Below are positions 24,001 through 38,641 of a stretch of 64,000 nucleotides of DNA, piece after piece. This DNA is from Sistotremastrum niveocremeum HHB9708 (lineage: Eukaryota; Basidiomycota; Agaricomycetes; Sistotremastrales; Sistotremastraceae): assembly GCA_001630475.1 (NCBI GenBank), contig KV419396.1, positions 806,001 through 870,000 of the forward strand. The letters are read 5' to 3'. Every line of letters begins with the position of its first letter. Position 1 is the first letter of the stretch. A program made the translations under genes and the position numbers. The notes beneath the pieces were generated by a model. The model saw nothing but the letters and a program-made list of their open reading frames with translations. It did not search any database and was not told the DNA's origin.

Positions 24001-25196
24001 ATGCGCTGTCCGAATGTTTGGATGCCCTGCTGCTCCCAGAACACTATAGAAACCAGTTTGAGCATACACTGTCCGACAGAACGACAAGTCAGCACGCACG
24101 AGGTACGCTCCCTCTTACTTGCACATAGCTGAAACAGAGATCTTCTGAGCTGAATATAATTTCCGTCTATGCCAGTGATAAGGGGTCACGGAGGATTGAA
24201 AATTTCTGTCGCATACCTCCACAAAATTGGCACAGTTGCCATCATCATCTACTCCGCGCGTGTTGAACCTTGTTCCGGCTCTCTTACACGACAGACGTGA
24301 GATGATGCACAGAGTGGCAACAGCAGGAGATCCATTGGTTGGTGGTGCGGGCAATGCCATTTTTGAAATTCCCACATAACCTTGAATTACGAGAAGCTAC
24401 CAAGATATCAAATATACATGAGGTAACAGAAAAACCGTCACTGACGTTGAACTGACACCGATCGAATTCCTCCTTCTCAAATACATCTAGTCGTTCTCGA
24501 AAGTCTATGAGGGGTCGAGCAAGATATTCGTTCCAGATAAATCGATCATCATATAATCCGGGGTCGTGTTGGTCTTGTGAACGAAGCCTGACTGCAAGGC
24601 GAGTGGATAGATCCCATTGTGGTGAGGGAGTAAAGTAGAAATTTCCCGTTGTAAGGACCTTCATCACTGGCGCACAAGGGTGTTCTACCGGGGCCTGAGG
24701 CGAGGCATAAGGGTTCTCTCTGACGACATTATCCACACTGTCAGGGAAGTTCGGGCTGGGAGGGATATCACCCATGGTAATCATGGAGTCGTATGTCGAA
24801 GAGAACAAGCTAAAAAACGCGACTTCGTGTATACGAGAAACTCCGTGGACCTTGGAGGCGGAGGGGAAGACATTGCCAACGAGACTTGACGCGGTGACCA
24901 GGCCCAGAAACAAGTCTAGAGATCATATAAGCAGGCTACTGGAGCTTAGGAGAGTCATGGCCACCATCTGCAATGCTTAAGAGTCCGAGGCAACCTACAA
25001 TGCTCCGCGATGTAAGTCTAGTGACTTGGGTCAGGTCTACTTCCGGTTTGGGCAGAAACTCGACGACGGCTTGGGTTCTTGAGTTCGAACTGTGTGCACG
25101 AAACAGGAGAGCTCGTCGAGGGGCCCCTTGTTGCTCTTCTTCCGAGCTAGTGACCAGTATAAGTGTGCGAGGGTTGTCTCGCAAGTACAGGTGCAT
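21037..25196 (-). CDS. INP53: Synaptojanin-like phosphoinositide phosphatase (SacI + 5-phosphatase)
   Basis: A predicted 1032-residue enzyme with an N-terminal SacI phosphatase and a C-terminal inositol-polyphosphate 5-phosphatase, like yeast Inp51/52/53, which remove PI4P/PI(4,5)P2 phosphates during endocytosis and TGN traffic. It has 22 exons (minus): 25196-24965, 24915-24446, 24396-24217, 24166-24100, 24043-23743, 23691-23575, 23526-23312, 23261-23170, 23118-23042, 22984-22918, 22871-22829, 22775-22766, 22714-22631, 22583-22499, 22445-22365, 22317-22127, 22074-21966, 21908-21770, 21724-21644, 21593-21441, 21390-21346, 21296-21037. The SacI CX5R is intact (NCLDCLDRTN, Cys453 to Arg459), followed by [17 protein letters not shown]. 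The 5-phosphatase shows [64 protein letters not shown] and SSDHRPVYA. Phases are consistent only if the intron at 23262-23311 is spliced as GA-AG. One exon is just 10 nt. The choice between Inp52 and Inp53 type is uncertain. Confidence 0.9.
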
Positions 25197-25342
25197 CGTG
25201 ATGGGCTGACTCGGACTCCGCCGCAGTGTTCAAACTGTTCAAACTTGATGAAAATACGAAGTCATACTAGACTACTAATTCAAGTGACCTGACCACCATC
25301 TGTACGCCATGACTGTCTCCTTGGAGTCCACATGTAGATCTA

Positions 25343-26602
25343 CTATCCATCTGCACCTGCCAGCGTCCTTCTTTTCGCAAGTGATCCAGATCCAGACCCC
25401 ACTCTCAGCCCGAGCCCAGTTCGAGCCTCGTTCTCTGGAGGCTCTAAAGGCTGGTCATTTCCGCCAAAAGTCCGTGTTCGAGGCGTCGTAGGAGACGCAG
25501 CTGGACTCGTAGCATGTCTTCGGGGAGGTGCCTGCAAAGACATCCGCGCTCCAATACCCGAGCCTTCTACTGCGTTTAAGAATTGCTTCCTGGGACTGGG
25601 AGTACGGGGATAACCCATATCAGAGGATCCGAAGGCACCATTGGATGGTGTAGACGGAAGAGGGACTAGAGCAGGGGAAAGAAGTGGTGATCGGGGAGGA
25701 GCGATGAGTGGCTCTGGTTTTCCTTTCTTTCCCAAAGGCCAATAGACGAATGAAAGCGCCTTTTTGAACAGAGACGAACGCTCACGCTGTGCGGCAGGAA
25801 TCTCAAACGAGGTTCGAGAATGACTTGGGGTACTTGGGCCTAAAGTGAGGTTATTTGGAGTCCTTTGATTTCAATAAAGGCCACATACCATTGGACGTCG
25901 GCAGAGCATTGTCATTTGCACTCAAGCTCAAAAATAGGAACAGTGGTAGCGCCCAGACACATACGCCGAAGAAAGTTGATATTTCCCAAAAAGTGTGGAC
26001 ACCCTCAGCGGGTGTTATTAGCCTGCCACCTCGATGGTATTGGGTTTGTGCAAGACGTCGAGCCTCTTGAGTAACGCGTGCGAAGTGGAAAAACCACAAG
26101 AAATGATCCGCGATGACCAACAGACATGAAAAGATGAAGGATGGGGACAAAAGGGAGATGACGGGCCACGAAGACGAAAAGTTTTGGAGATACACGATGT
26201 GACAGAATATTGAAAAGGCGATTAGACGAAGGGGGAACCGTTCTGAGAAGTAAAGAGCTAAATGTAAGGCGATTATGACCTGTAACAAGAAAGTGATAGG
26301 TTAGCTCAGTCAAGCGACAGATAAAACGCGGTCTCGCACGTATATAGCGCGTATCCCAACAGTTTTGGCAATTCGAGAATGCTCCTCTATAAGTTCGGCC
26401 AGCCAAAGGAGACCATTTGCTTCCGCCAGTTTTCAGCCTCGGTCCACTGTCCAGTACGATAATGTCTCACCCAAAGAAAATGTGACAAAAACAAAAGCAA
26501 CTACAGCAGCCACATAGCTGCACGAATAAAGTAGGGATTAGTGTTCAGGGATGAGGTCAGCTAAGGGGGCAATTACCTGAGTATATGAAGAAGCGAGAGC
26601 AT
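25343..26602 (-). CDS. SVP26: SVP26/TEX261-family ER membrane protein
   Basis: A 346-residue early-secretory membrane protein; yeast Svp26 is a COPII adaptor that exports Golgi glycosyltransferases from the ER. Exons (minus) are 26602-26577, 26517-26471, 26419-26340, 26279-25889 and 25839-25343. Four or so membrane segments are visible: residues 1-25 (MLSLLHILSYVAAVVAFVFV), FSIFCHIVYLQNF, ISLLSPSFIFSCLLVIADH and TFFGVCVWALPLFLFLSL, with LLWLAELIEEHSRIAKT and ADHFLWFFHFA as family signatures. After the last membrane segment an extra Ser/Pro-rich cytosolic tail of about 165 residues is added, longer than in yeast. The N-terminus is assembled from exons of 26, 47 and 80 nt. Its start codon is 99 bp from that of DID2 on the other strand. 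Confidence 0.87.
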
Positions 26603-26701
26603 GACGGATTAGCGCACCGCGCACAGCTTTCTTCGGTCTCCGCAACAGACGCAACATTACTCTGTACTACCACCAAGTCATTATCACCCCGATCAGCCAT
26701 C
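26603..26701. promoter_or_regulatory. 99-bp divergent promoter, SVP26 / DID2
   Basis: The two start codons face away from each other across 99 bp. No clear core element is visible. Confidence 0.45.
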
Positions 26702-27510
26702 ATGGAAAGTATGTATCGATATATATCGCATGAAATCGTACTGATCTGAATCCAGAGACTCTCTTCAATCTGAAAGTAACGCATACACCGTCATCCTCTC
26801 AATCGCACACTCATGTTTGCCGCAGTTCACTGCAAAGACTCTCAATCGTCAAGCAAAGAAGGCTCAGAAAGATGAAACAGCAGAGAAGAATAAATTGAAG
26901 AAGGTAGTTGTGTTTGCTCAGACACATAATGCCACCAATTGACTCTCGTTCTTAGGCTTTGCAACAGCAGAACATGGACGGCGCCCGTATATACGCATCC
27001 AATGCGATCCGGAAGAAAAGCGAAGCCCTAAATCTCCTCCGTCTGGCTAGTAGGATCGACGCGGTGGCTAGCCGAGTGGAAACTGCTGTTACGATGCGTC
27101 AAGTGACCGGGAGCATGACGAATGTGGTGAAAGGGATGGACAAGGCTATGGAGACTATGAATCTCGAGCGAGTGAGTCATGCGATTCTTGGTTTAGACCT
27201 CCCTCTAATCATGCATCCCCTCTAGATATCGTTGGTGATGGACAAGTTTGAAACCCAATTCTCAGATCTGGATGTCCAGACGTCATATCTGGAAGACTCG
27301 ATTTCAACTACGACTGCCATTAATACCCCTCAAGACCAAATCGATTTACTCCTTCAGCAGACCGCTGAGGAAGCCAACATCGATCTACAGCACAGTTTGG
27401 GAGACAAGGAGCTTTCAGGGAAAGTTCCTGATCTTTCAATCAAGGAACCAGTTGTCCAGGAGGATGATAAGCTGACCGAACGATTGAGGGCGTTACGACC
27501 TGCGTCATAA
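26702..27510 (+). CDS. DID2: ESCRT-III protein Did2/CHMP1
   Basis: A 201-residue ESCRT-III family protein that recruits and regulates the Vps4 ATPase on endosomes for multivesicular-body sorting. Exons are 26702-26708, 26756-26775, 26826-26903, 26956-27171 and 27226-27510. Splicing of 7- and 20-nt first exons gives [18 protein letters not shown], the typical CHMP1 start. The helical core reads [37 protein letters not shown] and [13 protein letters not shown]. The C-terminus [11 protein letters not shown] fits the MIT-interacting motif (MIM1) that binds Vps4. Length is that of the family. Confidence 0.95.
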
Positions 27511-27754
27511 GATATCGTTCGTTTCAGGTAGACATATTGATGTATTCATATTGTACTAATAATTACATGGGATTATGCCGCTACACCTAGCATAGTGTCA
27601 AATCAGTGAATGCTTATTATACAGATGCTCCTAAATCCATCAAAGAAACATAATGATAAGTTGCGTCAGGAAATCAGGAAAATGTGGAACCATAAGATAA
27701 GGTTCTGGCGACGAGTTGCGACGAGTACCCAAACTGACTTTGGATACTGGCGCT

Positions 27755-29655
27755 CTATGTTCGGCGAGACATTGCCACATCTCTGGCTGTTTCAAAGGAA
27801 AAATGTGGATGACTTGCGGTTCGGAGAGATGCACTCCGAGAGTGGGAGCTCATCGATGTGGAACGCCCAAGGGTTAAATCGCCGTTGAGTCGCGGCGACG
27901 TCTTGGGGTCCATGGAGGCTTTACTGCTTTTCCGCGCAAGAGATCCAGATGAAGGTAGATACACTAATGTCCAGCCCGCCTCTATGGGGTCTTCTATAGG
28001 GGATGATGAAACAGGAGATTTGCTCCCGCTCGATTTGTGCTCTTGCGAGGACGTCGGACTGGAAACATCCGTTTCAGAGGTGTTAGTCCTTTCGGCTTTC
28101 TTGTCTGCCCCTTCGAAATGGAAGGAGCCCAGGGTAAAATTCCGCCGTTTGTCAGACCGCGATGGTCTCACAGATCGTAAACTGCCGCTCGATGTCAATG
28201 ACGCGACGGACTTGCTCCTTGCACTTTCGAGCGACGTATCAGCAAGAAACGAACGCCTTGTGTTATCAGGTCTTGGTGATAACGTGGATGTTTTGATGCC
28301 GAGTGGCGGCACGAGAGAGGACGGTTCATGGGATGGGGGTGCGAAAGTCATCACATGAAGCTGCGTGCGGGATTTTTTGTTCCTGAGAAACGAAGGCGAC
28401 GGATCTGACACAAACTGATCGTTTGCACCTGGCTCCACAGGAGCTTTGTCATTCGCAAATGTCACTTGCGATGCTCCGTTCTCTCGCTCGACTGGACGAG
28501 GTCCCGGTGAAAGTATACTGACAACAGATATAGCTCCCGGGTGGGCCATCGGTGACTTGGCATGGAGAGGGCGAGGGCTTTGTATTTCAGGCGCCATGTA
28601 GGGTGAAGAATCGGTATTAAGGGCTCGCCTCGATGGCTGAGGCTCTTTCCCAGAGGCGTGGGAACGGCTGAAATGAGACAAGACTGTCGAGCGAGGCCCC
28701 GAATTGGAGGTGCTCAATGGACTATGGCATCGAACGGATGCCATCTCCTTTGTTTGAGCTGTTTGGCCGTTCGCCAACTGAGGGGAACCGCTCGAGATGT
28801 CTGGTTTCTCAAGTGTATCATGATGTCTATGAAGAGGCATAGAGAAGAGTTCCAAGAGCCGACACCTGGGCGACATTGGGCGATGCTGACTATTGCGGCA
28901 TGCTCCTGCCTGGTTAGGAGCCTGATCAAAGGATCGATGCATGTTATGTCCCGACGAATACGGTGATGGAACTTCGAAAGATTCCTTAGAGCCTATAAAC
29001 TCGTAAGACAAAGCTTGGGCTTAGAATAAGTCACGACCCACTATGTGAATAGCTTTCTGTGGTCCCGAATGTTTCAGAACAAGATGAAGACTCAGAGCAC
29101 CGTCCGCTGCTTTCAGGGGACTGGTATGGCTCAGATGCAGACCTTAGCACTCGTTTCCCGAAATTCCGCGAAAAGAAACTGAGTGACTATACAGAGCCGT
29201 CAGTCAGTGCCACAGCGACGAGATGGGAGGGCACCAACACGAGAGGCATTTGGTCCTGGACGTTCTGCCTCGCGGATTGCACCATTAGCAGATGCCGCCT
29301 TCTTCAACTGTTCATCTGGGGAATGTGGGGGCAGGTTGCGGGTCGATTGAACATACTGCTCGAGGGGTAGTTCCTGGTGATGAAAAACATGAACGAGGGT
29401 ACAAACAAAGTAACTCCAGCGTACCTCTGAAAGAAGTGGCGTGGATGTTTCTTGTATACTTTTCAATGCTATGTGCTTAGAAACACTGCGTGATGGTTTC
29501 GATATGATAGAGCTGTGGCCAAATGAAGTGGCCAGGCCAAACTCATTCATACACTCGCTTTCGGTAGAGCTGTCGTTGGGATGCAGAGAGCGGCGAAAAG
29601 AAGCCTTTTGAGAATTCTGTGATACCTTCGAGGGAGCAGACCCTGCGGGGACCAT
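27755..29655 (-). CDS. Ser-rich hypothetical protein
   Basis: I do not recognise this gene. It gives a 582-residue protein over four exons (minus: 29655-29425, 29373-29239, 29186-29042, 28992-27755). The protein is very rich in Ser, Pro and Arg with many SPxx and RxxS motifs (SPRPLHAKSP, ARKSSKAS, DKRRNFTLGSFHFEG), no membrane segment, and only short apolar stretches such as EAGWTLVYLPSSGS. It therefore looks largely disordered and phosphorylatable. Exon 2 uses a GTTGGT donor. Joining exons 2-4 gives a continuous basic/Ser-rich reading (SLSFFSRNFGKRVLRSASE), which argues that the model is broadly right. The first intron is 51 nt and stop-free, so it could be retained. It is convergent with DID2 and divergent from the DUF2009 gene (233 bp). 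Confidence 0.6.
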
Positions 29656-29888
29656 TTTGTCTAAAAGGTCCAGACCAAAGCACGAGACTCATGTGAGCAA
29701 GTGATGACCAGAACAGACTAGTCTGAACAACTCATACCAGACACGAAGAGGGTCAATCTCTTCGTGTTGTGTTCGCCGTCGCGCCTCGCGTTTTGTGCGC
29801 GTCAGGAAGTGTCCAAACAAAGCCAAACAACCCTCACGCGCTTACTGGACCGACCCAATGTTTTTCTGGCCCTCCTTCTCCCTCGGTC

Positions 29889-32152
29889 ATGTCCGTCTCT
29901 GCTTCTTCTGCCGTTCCAACCAATGGAACATCGCTTTCAGACATATTAGATGGCAATCATGAAGACAAGTTTAATGAGGATTCTATACCGGAGGATGTAG
30001 AGGAGGATGAAGCGATTGATGTACCTCCCAAACATGGATTTTGCGTAGAGTGCGAAGGTGCTGTAATTGACTATTGTACTCTAGACGACGTCCTTATACT
30101 ATGATAAGACCAGCCAGCTGAAATTCGCTGTAACACCTGTGAGGATGACTATTGCGAGGTTTGCTATACCTCCCAGCATCGGAAGGGAAATCGGAAAAGA
30201 CATGCCAACACTCCACTTGGACCCGCCTCAGTGAAGAAACAGAAGGTTGTCAAAGCAGCTGCTCGCGATAATGGGGTTGCCGAAGACGTTGAAGATGCAA
30301 AATCAGTACGTCGGTCAAACCTTGAGCCCACATGTGCCTCATGACACCTGCAGGAGTCTTCCTCTGAGTTGGATGAAGATGAGCTTATGGAGAGCATCGA
30401 CGAGTCCCGGCCTCCTAAAGTCTCTCTTCCTCCAAAATCGATGCTCGAACGCGCCAAATTCATCCCAATGCGACTTACTCTGGGCGAACGGAAGTATCTG
30501 CGTTTGCTAGAAGCTGCTTTGTCCGTGTCGGAATACACGGATAAGGTTGATATCTTTGGCTTCGGTCTCTCCAAAACCAAACGAATAGTGCATCAGATTC
30601 GCGAACTGTGTGCTATTCTATCCGGACTGCTGATATCCGCCGATTATCAAGAAGGGCAAAAACTCGTTTCCGACCGTAATTTCGAAGCCAATGCAGAATT
30701 CTTTGGCAAAATATTCGAGCTCGGCCGAAGGCATAAAATCATGAATCCAGATAAAATGAGGACGACATATGGCAAGCTTATTTACTTGCTCCAGGTATGC
30801 AATCCACATCTTCTCCCAGATCTGCTTCAACCTTTAGACAGGACTCCCAAAACCCCGAAGTTTCCGACATGCTCGGCTTCTCATGTGTTATTCCATTAGT
30901 GACAGTCTATGGTGTTCTTGAGGCTCACGACTCTTTGGCTCTTCTCGAGGACGACTTAATAGCTACCGCAACGCAAGAGATAATTGCCGAGGGGAGGAGG
31001 AGGAGGGAGATTCAGATAGATATCAAGAAGAAAGAAAAGGCCATTGAAATTTTGGCTTCCAGATATGCACGACGGGATGGACTGTCGCAGGAACAGCTCA
31101 GGCAATGTCTCTATAGCATTGGTGACAATGCTGCATTCCTCAGAGTCAACCGCGATCCGTGTGAAAAGATGATTTTCCAGTTGAAAGAATTTTTCGATCC
31201 GTCTGATGCAAAAGTGGGCCGTTCATTGGCAATCCATAGCGGTCAGGGAGGCGCTAGGTGTGTTCTATCCATTCATTATGTCGCCGCAGTTCTCAGACTC
31301 CGCCCAAAGGTTGAGCCACAATCATTCTCGTCAATATTCCTATGTGATTCAATCTCTAACTCTATGGAAAGAGATCCTGCAGGGTGCGCCTTGATTTCCT
31401 CTGCAACAAAATTTGCATTTGACAACGGTCCTCATTCAGACATGTTTCGTCTTTGGACACTTGCCGAGCAGGATCTCCTTTCAACGACGGCCCGGTATCG
31501 GTTAACTGACACAGGGCAGGGATTGAATAGAGTTCAACCGGCACCCAAAACATTGCGCGCTATGCACGTCATCCTGAGCAATGCCCAGCAAAATATCGGT
31601 AGCTGGGTGGGGAGCAGTGTCGTCCATATGGGGGATCACAATGTACCGAACTCCTTGGTTTTCCTGGGTGCGATATTGTCTCCAGCTGTGCTGACAGAAC
31701 ACTGAAATCGAGTCAGATAAATACTCCCAGATTTACAGAATTCTCCTTCCTATTTGCAACACGCTTTCACAGATTCCAAAACTCATGGAAGTCCCTTCTT
31801 TGAAGGCATACATAACTAAGGAGTTTGGCTCGGAGCGTGACTTGCAGATAGAGATCCTGTCGGATTTCTTTAGACATGCTTTCGATGGATCAGGTGCAGA
31901 TAACTTCTATGATGCCGGGTGAGTCATTGATTGTGGGTCCACATGGAAGGTACCCTATCTCAATGTGTGGCTAAACAGATCATGTGTGGACGGTCGCCTG
32001 ACTAGTGCCTGGAATTGGTGTGCTTCAATAGAAAAGAAGCGATATTTCTCCATCTTCCTGTGAGTCGAGATTTCCGTGTCCAACCCTGCATGTCGCTGAA
32101 TATTGCGTCTCGTAGTCTTACTGGCTTCAGCGGATTTGATGGAGCCTGGTAG
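29889..32152 (+). CDS. DUF2009/UPF0652 protein with B-box-like zinc finger
   Basis: A 614-residue member of the conserved DUF2009 (UPF0652) family of plants, fungi and protists, of unknown biochemical role. Exons are 29889-30057, 30109-30305, 30354-30794, 30842-31257, 31310-31383, 31440-31667, 31717-31918, 31979-32059 and 32116-32152. The N-terminus is acidic, followed by a B-box-like cluster FCVECEDQPAEIRCNTCEDDYCEVC...H (about residues 50-85). The DUF2009 body carries ERKYLRLLEAALSVSEYTD, GRRHKIMNPDKMRTTYGKL, DSQNPEVSDMLGFSCV, LEEF-type helices, and the highly conserved end FFRHAFDGSGADNFYDAGSC, DGRLTSAWNWCASIEKK, LLTGFSGFDGAW. All exon joins are supported by these motifs. Confidence 0.88.
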
Positions 32153-32289
32153 ACTGGGTCTCCTCTTAGAAATAGAACGGTAGTCGCATTACCTTGCTTA
32201 ATACTTTAATGCACAACCTCACTACATTAGTGACATTAGACTTCCTGCCCCGGAATACCAGATATAAATTACACCATCCGAGATACAGA

Positions 32290-35184
<2,895 letters not shown>

Positions 35185-35399
35185 CGTTGTCTATGTTGGT
35201 CGTCGTAGAGTTGAAGAGACACGTTCAATGCGAGCACTGCGGTTACTTGTGGCAGCTCGGATTCGGATGCGGAGGGCACTGCGTGATCGGGTTCGCGGTA
35301 CACTAGCCGAGCGTCATCAATCATAACTCTCTCAAGAACACTCTCCTTTGCGCTCGGACACAAATATTAATTCTTTAAAGTGGACGACGCATAGTCAAG

Positions 35400-36842
35400 A
35401 TGATCCCGAGCATCTCATATCACCCTGAGGACGACGATGACTATGAACTGCCTGTAGACCGGAAATCGTGTTCCTTACTTGGGCCAACTGCGTTGGTGAG
35501 CTCAAGGTTCCATATCAAATGCTCTCCTGGTTCACATTATGCAAGATCGTCCAAGCATTAATGGGGATCTTTGTGATATCTTCTCTTCTGCTTAAACGGC
35601 ATCGAGAGAAGCCCAAACGTCCCTGGAAGATATGGTATCTCTCAGGCTGACCTGGCATTCCATCCCTTACTAATACGGACTGCGCAGGACTTTTGATTTT
35701 TCGAAACAAGTCGTTGGCCAAGCTTTCATCCATGGGCTGAATGTCCTCATTTCAGACCAAGGCGCATCACGTTCTGCCGGTCGGAACGCTTGTGTCTATT
35801 ATTTCTTCAATGTTCTCATTGACACGACCTTCGGTGAGTGGGCCTTCATTTACGACCTAGCTCTCAATTTATCTGTGTGACTCAGGTGTCGCCGTCATCT
35901 ATGGGCTGTTGCACCTCCTGAGTCGACTGTTCATCGATGTCTTCCACCTCAAAGGCATCCGTTCAGGAGAATACGATAACCCCCCTCGATTCTCATACTG
36001 GGCTCGGCAAGCTGCCATCTACATAGTTGTTCTGACAGCTATGAAGCTTTTGGTTGTCGCCCTTTTCGCAGTGTGGCCGGGTATCATTGAAGTGGGCGCA
36101 TGGTTGCTCAGTTGGACTGGGAGTAGCAATGCAGCCCAGGTGATATTGTGAGTTTATTCGACACGGCCGCATGAATGATCAATTAATCATTGGCAGTGTT
36201 ATGGGCATTTTCCCAATCATCATGAATGTGATCCAATTCTGGATCATCGACTCTATTGTCAAGGCGTCGAGTCAAGGGCCTGTCGCACTTGGTTATCAAG
36301 CTGCAACTGAGCCACTAATCGACGACGTGCCCTCAGATCATGAAGATGATGATTTGGATCCTGCGGTCTCTACGGGAACAGATCGTGATCTGGAATCAGC
36401 CCTTCCCGTTAAGCGCCCTAGTAGAGCAGGAAGTGCCGAACCAGACGAGCAGAAGGGTGTATCGACAGAATTGACCCCGACGTCCCCTCCTGCCAATGAC
36501 CACGGGAGCCTACATGATTACCCTCCTTCTCGATCAACTTCGCCCCTCAGTCAAACCGCTGACGGTCGTCCAAGCTCAACCAGAGGTCGCTTATCTCCTC
36601 TGTCCTTTCAGAATCCTCCAATAAAATCGACAAGCCGTGCACCTCCTAACATACTCGTCCACCCACCAGTTCCTTCGCAAAATTCTACCTATGGAGCCTT
36701 AGGTCAGTCGCCGCCCTTCTCCAAATTGCTCTTTCAGCAAGCCGATCTTTCAGCTGAGAAAAGATCGATAAACGACAGCATTCCTTCAACTACAGATCAC
36801 AATCGCATAGCTTTGGCACACAACATCCAATTTCCCTCATGA
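35400..36842 (+). CDS. STIMATE-family membrane protein
   Basis: A 412-residue multi-pass membrane protein of the STIMATE (TMEM110)/yeast YPL162c family. Exons are 35400-35495, 35546-35634, 35688-35833, 35886-36147 and 36197-36842. Family blocks: ALIVQALMGIFVISSLLLKRHREKP (first membrane helix), WTFDFSKQVVGQAFIHGLNV, CVYYFFNVLIDTTFGVAVIYG, IRSGEYDN, YWARQAAIYIVVLTAMKLLV and FVMGIFPIIMNVIQFWIIDSI. A Ser/Pro-rich cytosolic tail of about 200 residues follows. Human STIMATE is an ER protein at ER-plasma-membrane junctions; the fungal member is placed in the vacuolar membrane in yeast, so localisation here is not certain. It is divergent from SEC18 (215 bp). Confidence 0.87.
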
Positions 36843-36931
36843 CACATGTAATTACTAATATCCCAGCATCCTTACCCCTTTTTATTATATAATCGAGATA
36901 CAAGTCGCACACTCTACGATGACAATCTGCG

Positions 36932-38539
36932 CTACTGAGGCGTTGACTCTGTCTGGACTACGGGCTGCTGATCGTTTTTGGCCGCTTTCTGCTGTTCTCT
37001 GGCTAAGCGACCTTTGCCCCGCTCCTTGTCAACAGTGCCCCACGCCTCTTTCGCTGTGGCCATCACCATCATAGACTCGTCATAGACTTTCTCGAACAGG
37101 GCGATTTCATCGTTGAAATTGCCTGGGCCGGCCTCAAGCACACTTCTTACGCCCGCGAAAAAATCGTCGGCCACGGTAAGATTATGCATCATGAGGAGCG
37201 CATGAGCGGACATTTCATGCGTTTGTAAGAGGTGATGTAGATAAGCTCGTGTGAAAGGTTGAGCCGTGGTGTCGTGTGATGCTGATAGATCGAGAGAAGG
37301 ACTGTGGTTCAGGATGTCGCTTTCAAAAGAAGGCGAACACGCTGAACACCGACATCTTGACTCCTCGAGGGAAATAACGTCCTCGGTTGGATGTATGAAG
37401 CTCCTAAAATCCTCAGCGTATCCCTCCGAGTAGAGATTGTGTCCGATATCGAGTGATTCCCTGTCTCTCAGTCTGGAAGGAACAGGAAAGCGGAAATCCA
37501 ATGCCACACCCCAATGTGCAGCATTCACGGCCCATTGTGCATCAAAGAGATCAAAGCCAACATCTCTGATCAATCTGAGGCATTCATGAGGCGATCTAGA
37601 ACCAGTGGCAATTCTGGCTTTCGCATTCGAAAGAGACCCAAGGGAATCTTTAATGAGGCCACTGAGCTCGTCGTGCGACGAAAGAAGAACAGAAGCGCGC
37701 AACGACGCAAGATCGCTGCTGTAGCCTGAGATTCCTTCATCTAGGGATTGGAGAGGATGGAGGTCCACCAGATCCTTCGGTTCCAATGGTTCGACCAGAC
37801 GAGCGGCAAATGCTCTCCGAGCACCCGCACTCCCACCACCGGCGAGATTCACAAAAATATTTCGACTGCGCTCCGCGCCAGTTGAACTCGAAAGCAGATT
37901 TCGAAGCCAGTCACAAGATCTGTCGATGCTCTTCGTCATCCTCTTCTGTGAGTGTGGGGGAGCAGAGAGACATGTATCTGTCAATGCAAAGACGACGTCG
38001 GGTTTGGAGTCTCGAACGTATGTTTTATAGGATGATGGGGAGACCTGGAGTTTTAGTGTCAGTGATTGACGTCAGAAGGATCGCCCTAGATCATACCCTT
38101 TGGACGCCACGGATGCACATCGCACTGACATGACCGTCGCCATTGGGAGGAATAGGACGAAGATCGTTAGGATCCCGCAAAGACAAAGCTATTATATGGC
38201 GCGAGGGGTCAAAACCTAGAAGAGGCTGAAGTGGGAGCGTCGTTGGCAGTGGTGGTTGTCTCTCTAGACTTGTAAGAAATTAGGGGGACTTCTTAAATCT
38301 TAGCTAGAGTGTATCACGAACAAAGACTCAAATGGCACGTTTATCCATCGAATTACGTTTGTTCGCCGAAGGTTGTCTCGTGAGAGATGTGGAACGACAC
38401 CACGGGAGGTGGACACAAGTAGTCCTGGTGTTTCTAGCTTGATGCAGTCATTTGACTCTGAGCGAACGAAGCTGATGAGTCCACGTCGAGGACCAAAGAC
38501 TTCTGGGATTGTGTTGGTATGAGGTCGGAAGGAAAGCAT
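36932..38539 (-). CDS. QTRT2: Queuine tRNA-ribosyltransferase accessory subunit 2-like
   Basis: A 500-residue protein of the tRNA-guanine transglycosylase fold, closest to the non-catalytic QTRT2 subunit that partners QTRT1 to place queuine at position 34 of GUN-anticodon tRNAs on the mitochondrial surface. Exons (minus) are 38539-38322, 38268-38097 and 38044-36932. Family blocks: MLSFRPHTNTIPEVFGPR, LVSTSRGVVPHLSRDN, VPFESFLERQPP, FDPSRHIIALSLRDPNDLRP, SPSSYKTYVRDSKPDVVFALTDT and KRMTKSIDRS. The zinc site is C361-x-C363-x2-C366 plus a His in RAYLHHLLQTHE (His400/401), followed by ALLMMHNL. Catalytic Asp residues of the bacterial enzyme could not be matched, which fits the accessory subunit. 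Baker's yeast lacks this pathway. Confidence 0.85.
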
Positions 38540-38641
38540 CGCTCGAAAAAGTGTAAGCGCTCAGGGACTCCCCGACTTCGCTAGTAAATGTGTAAAATAT
38601 AAGGAACTATGGTAGGATATACAAATGTGATAATGCAATAA

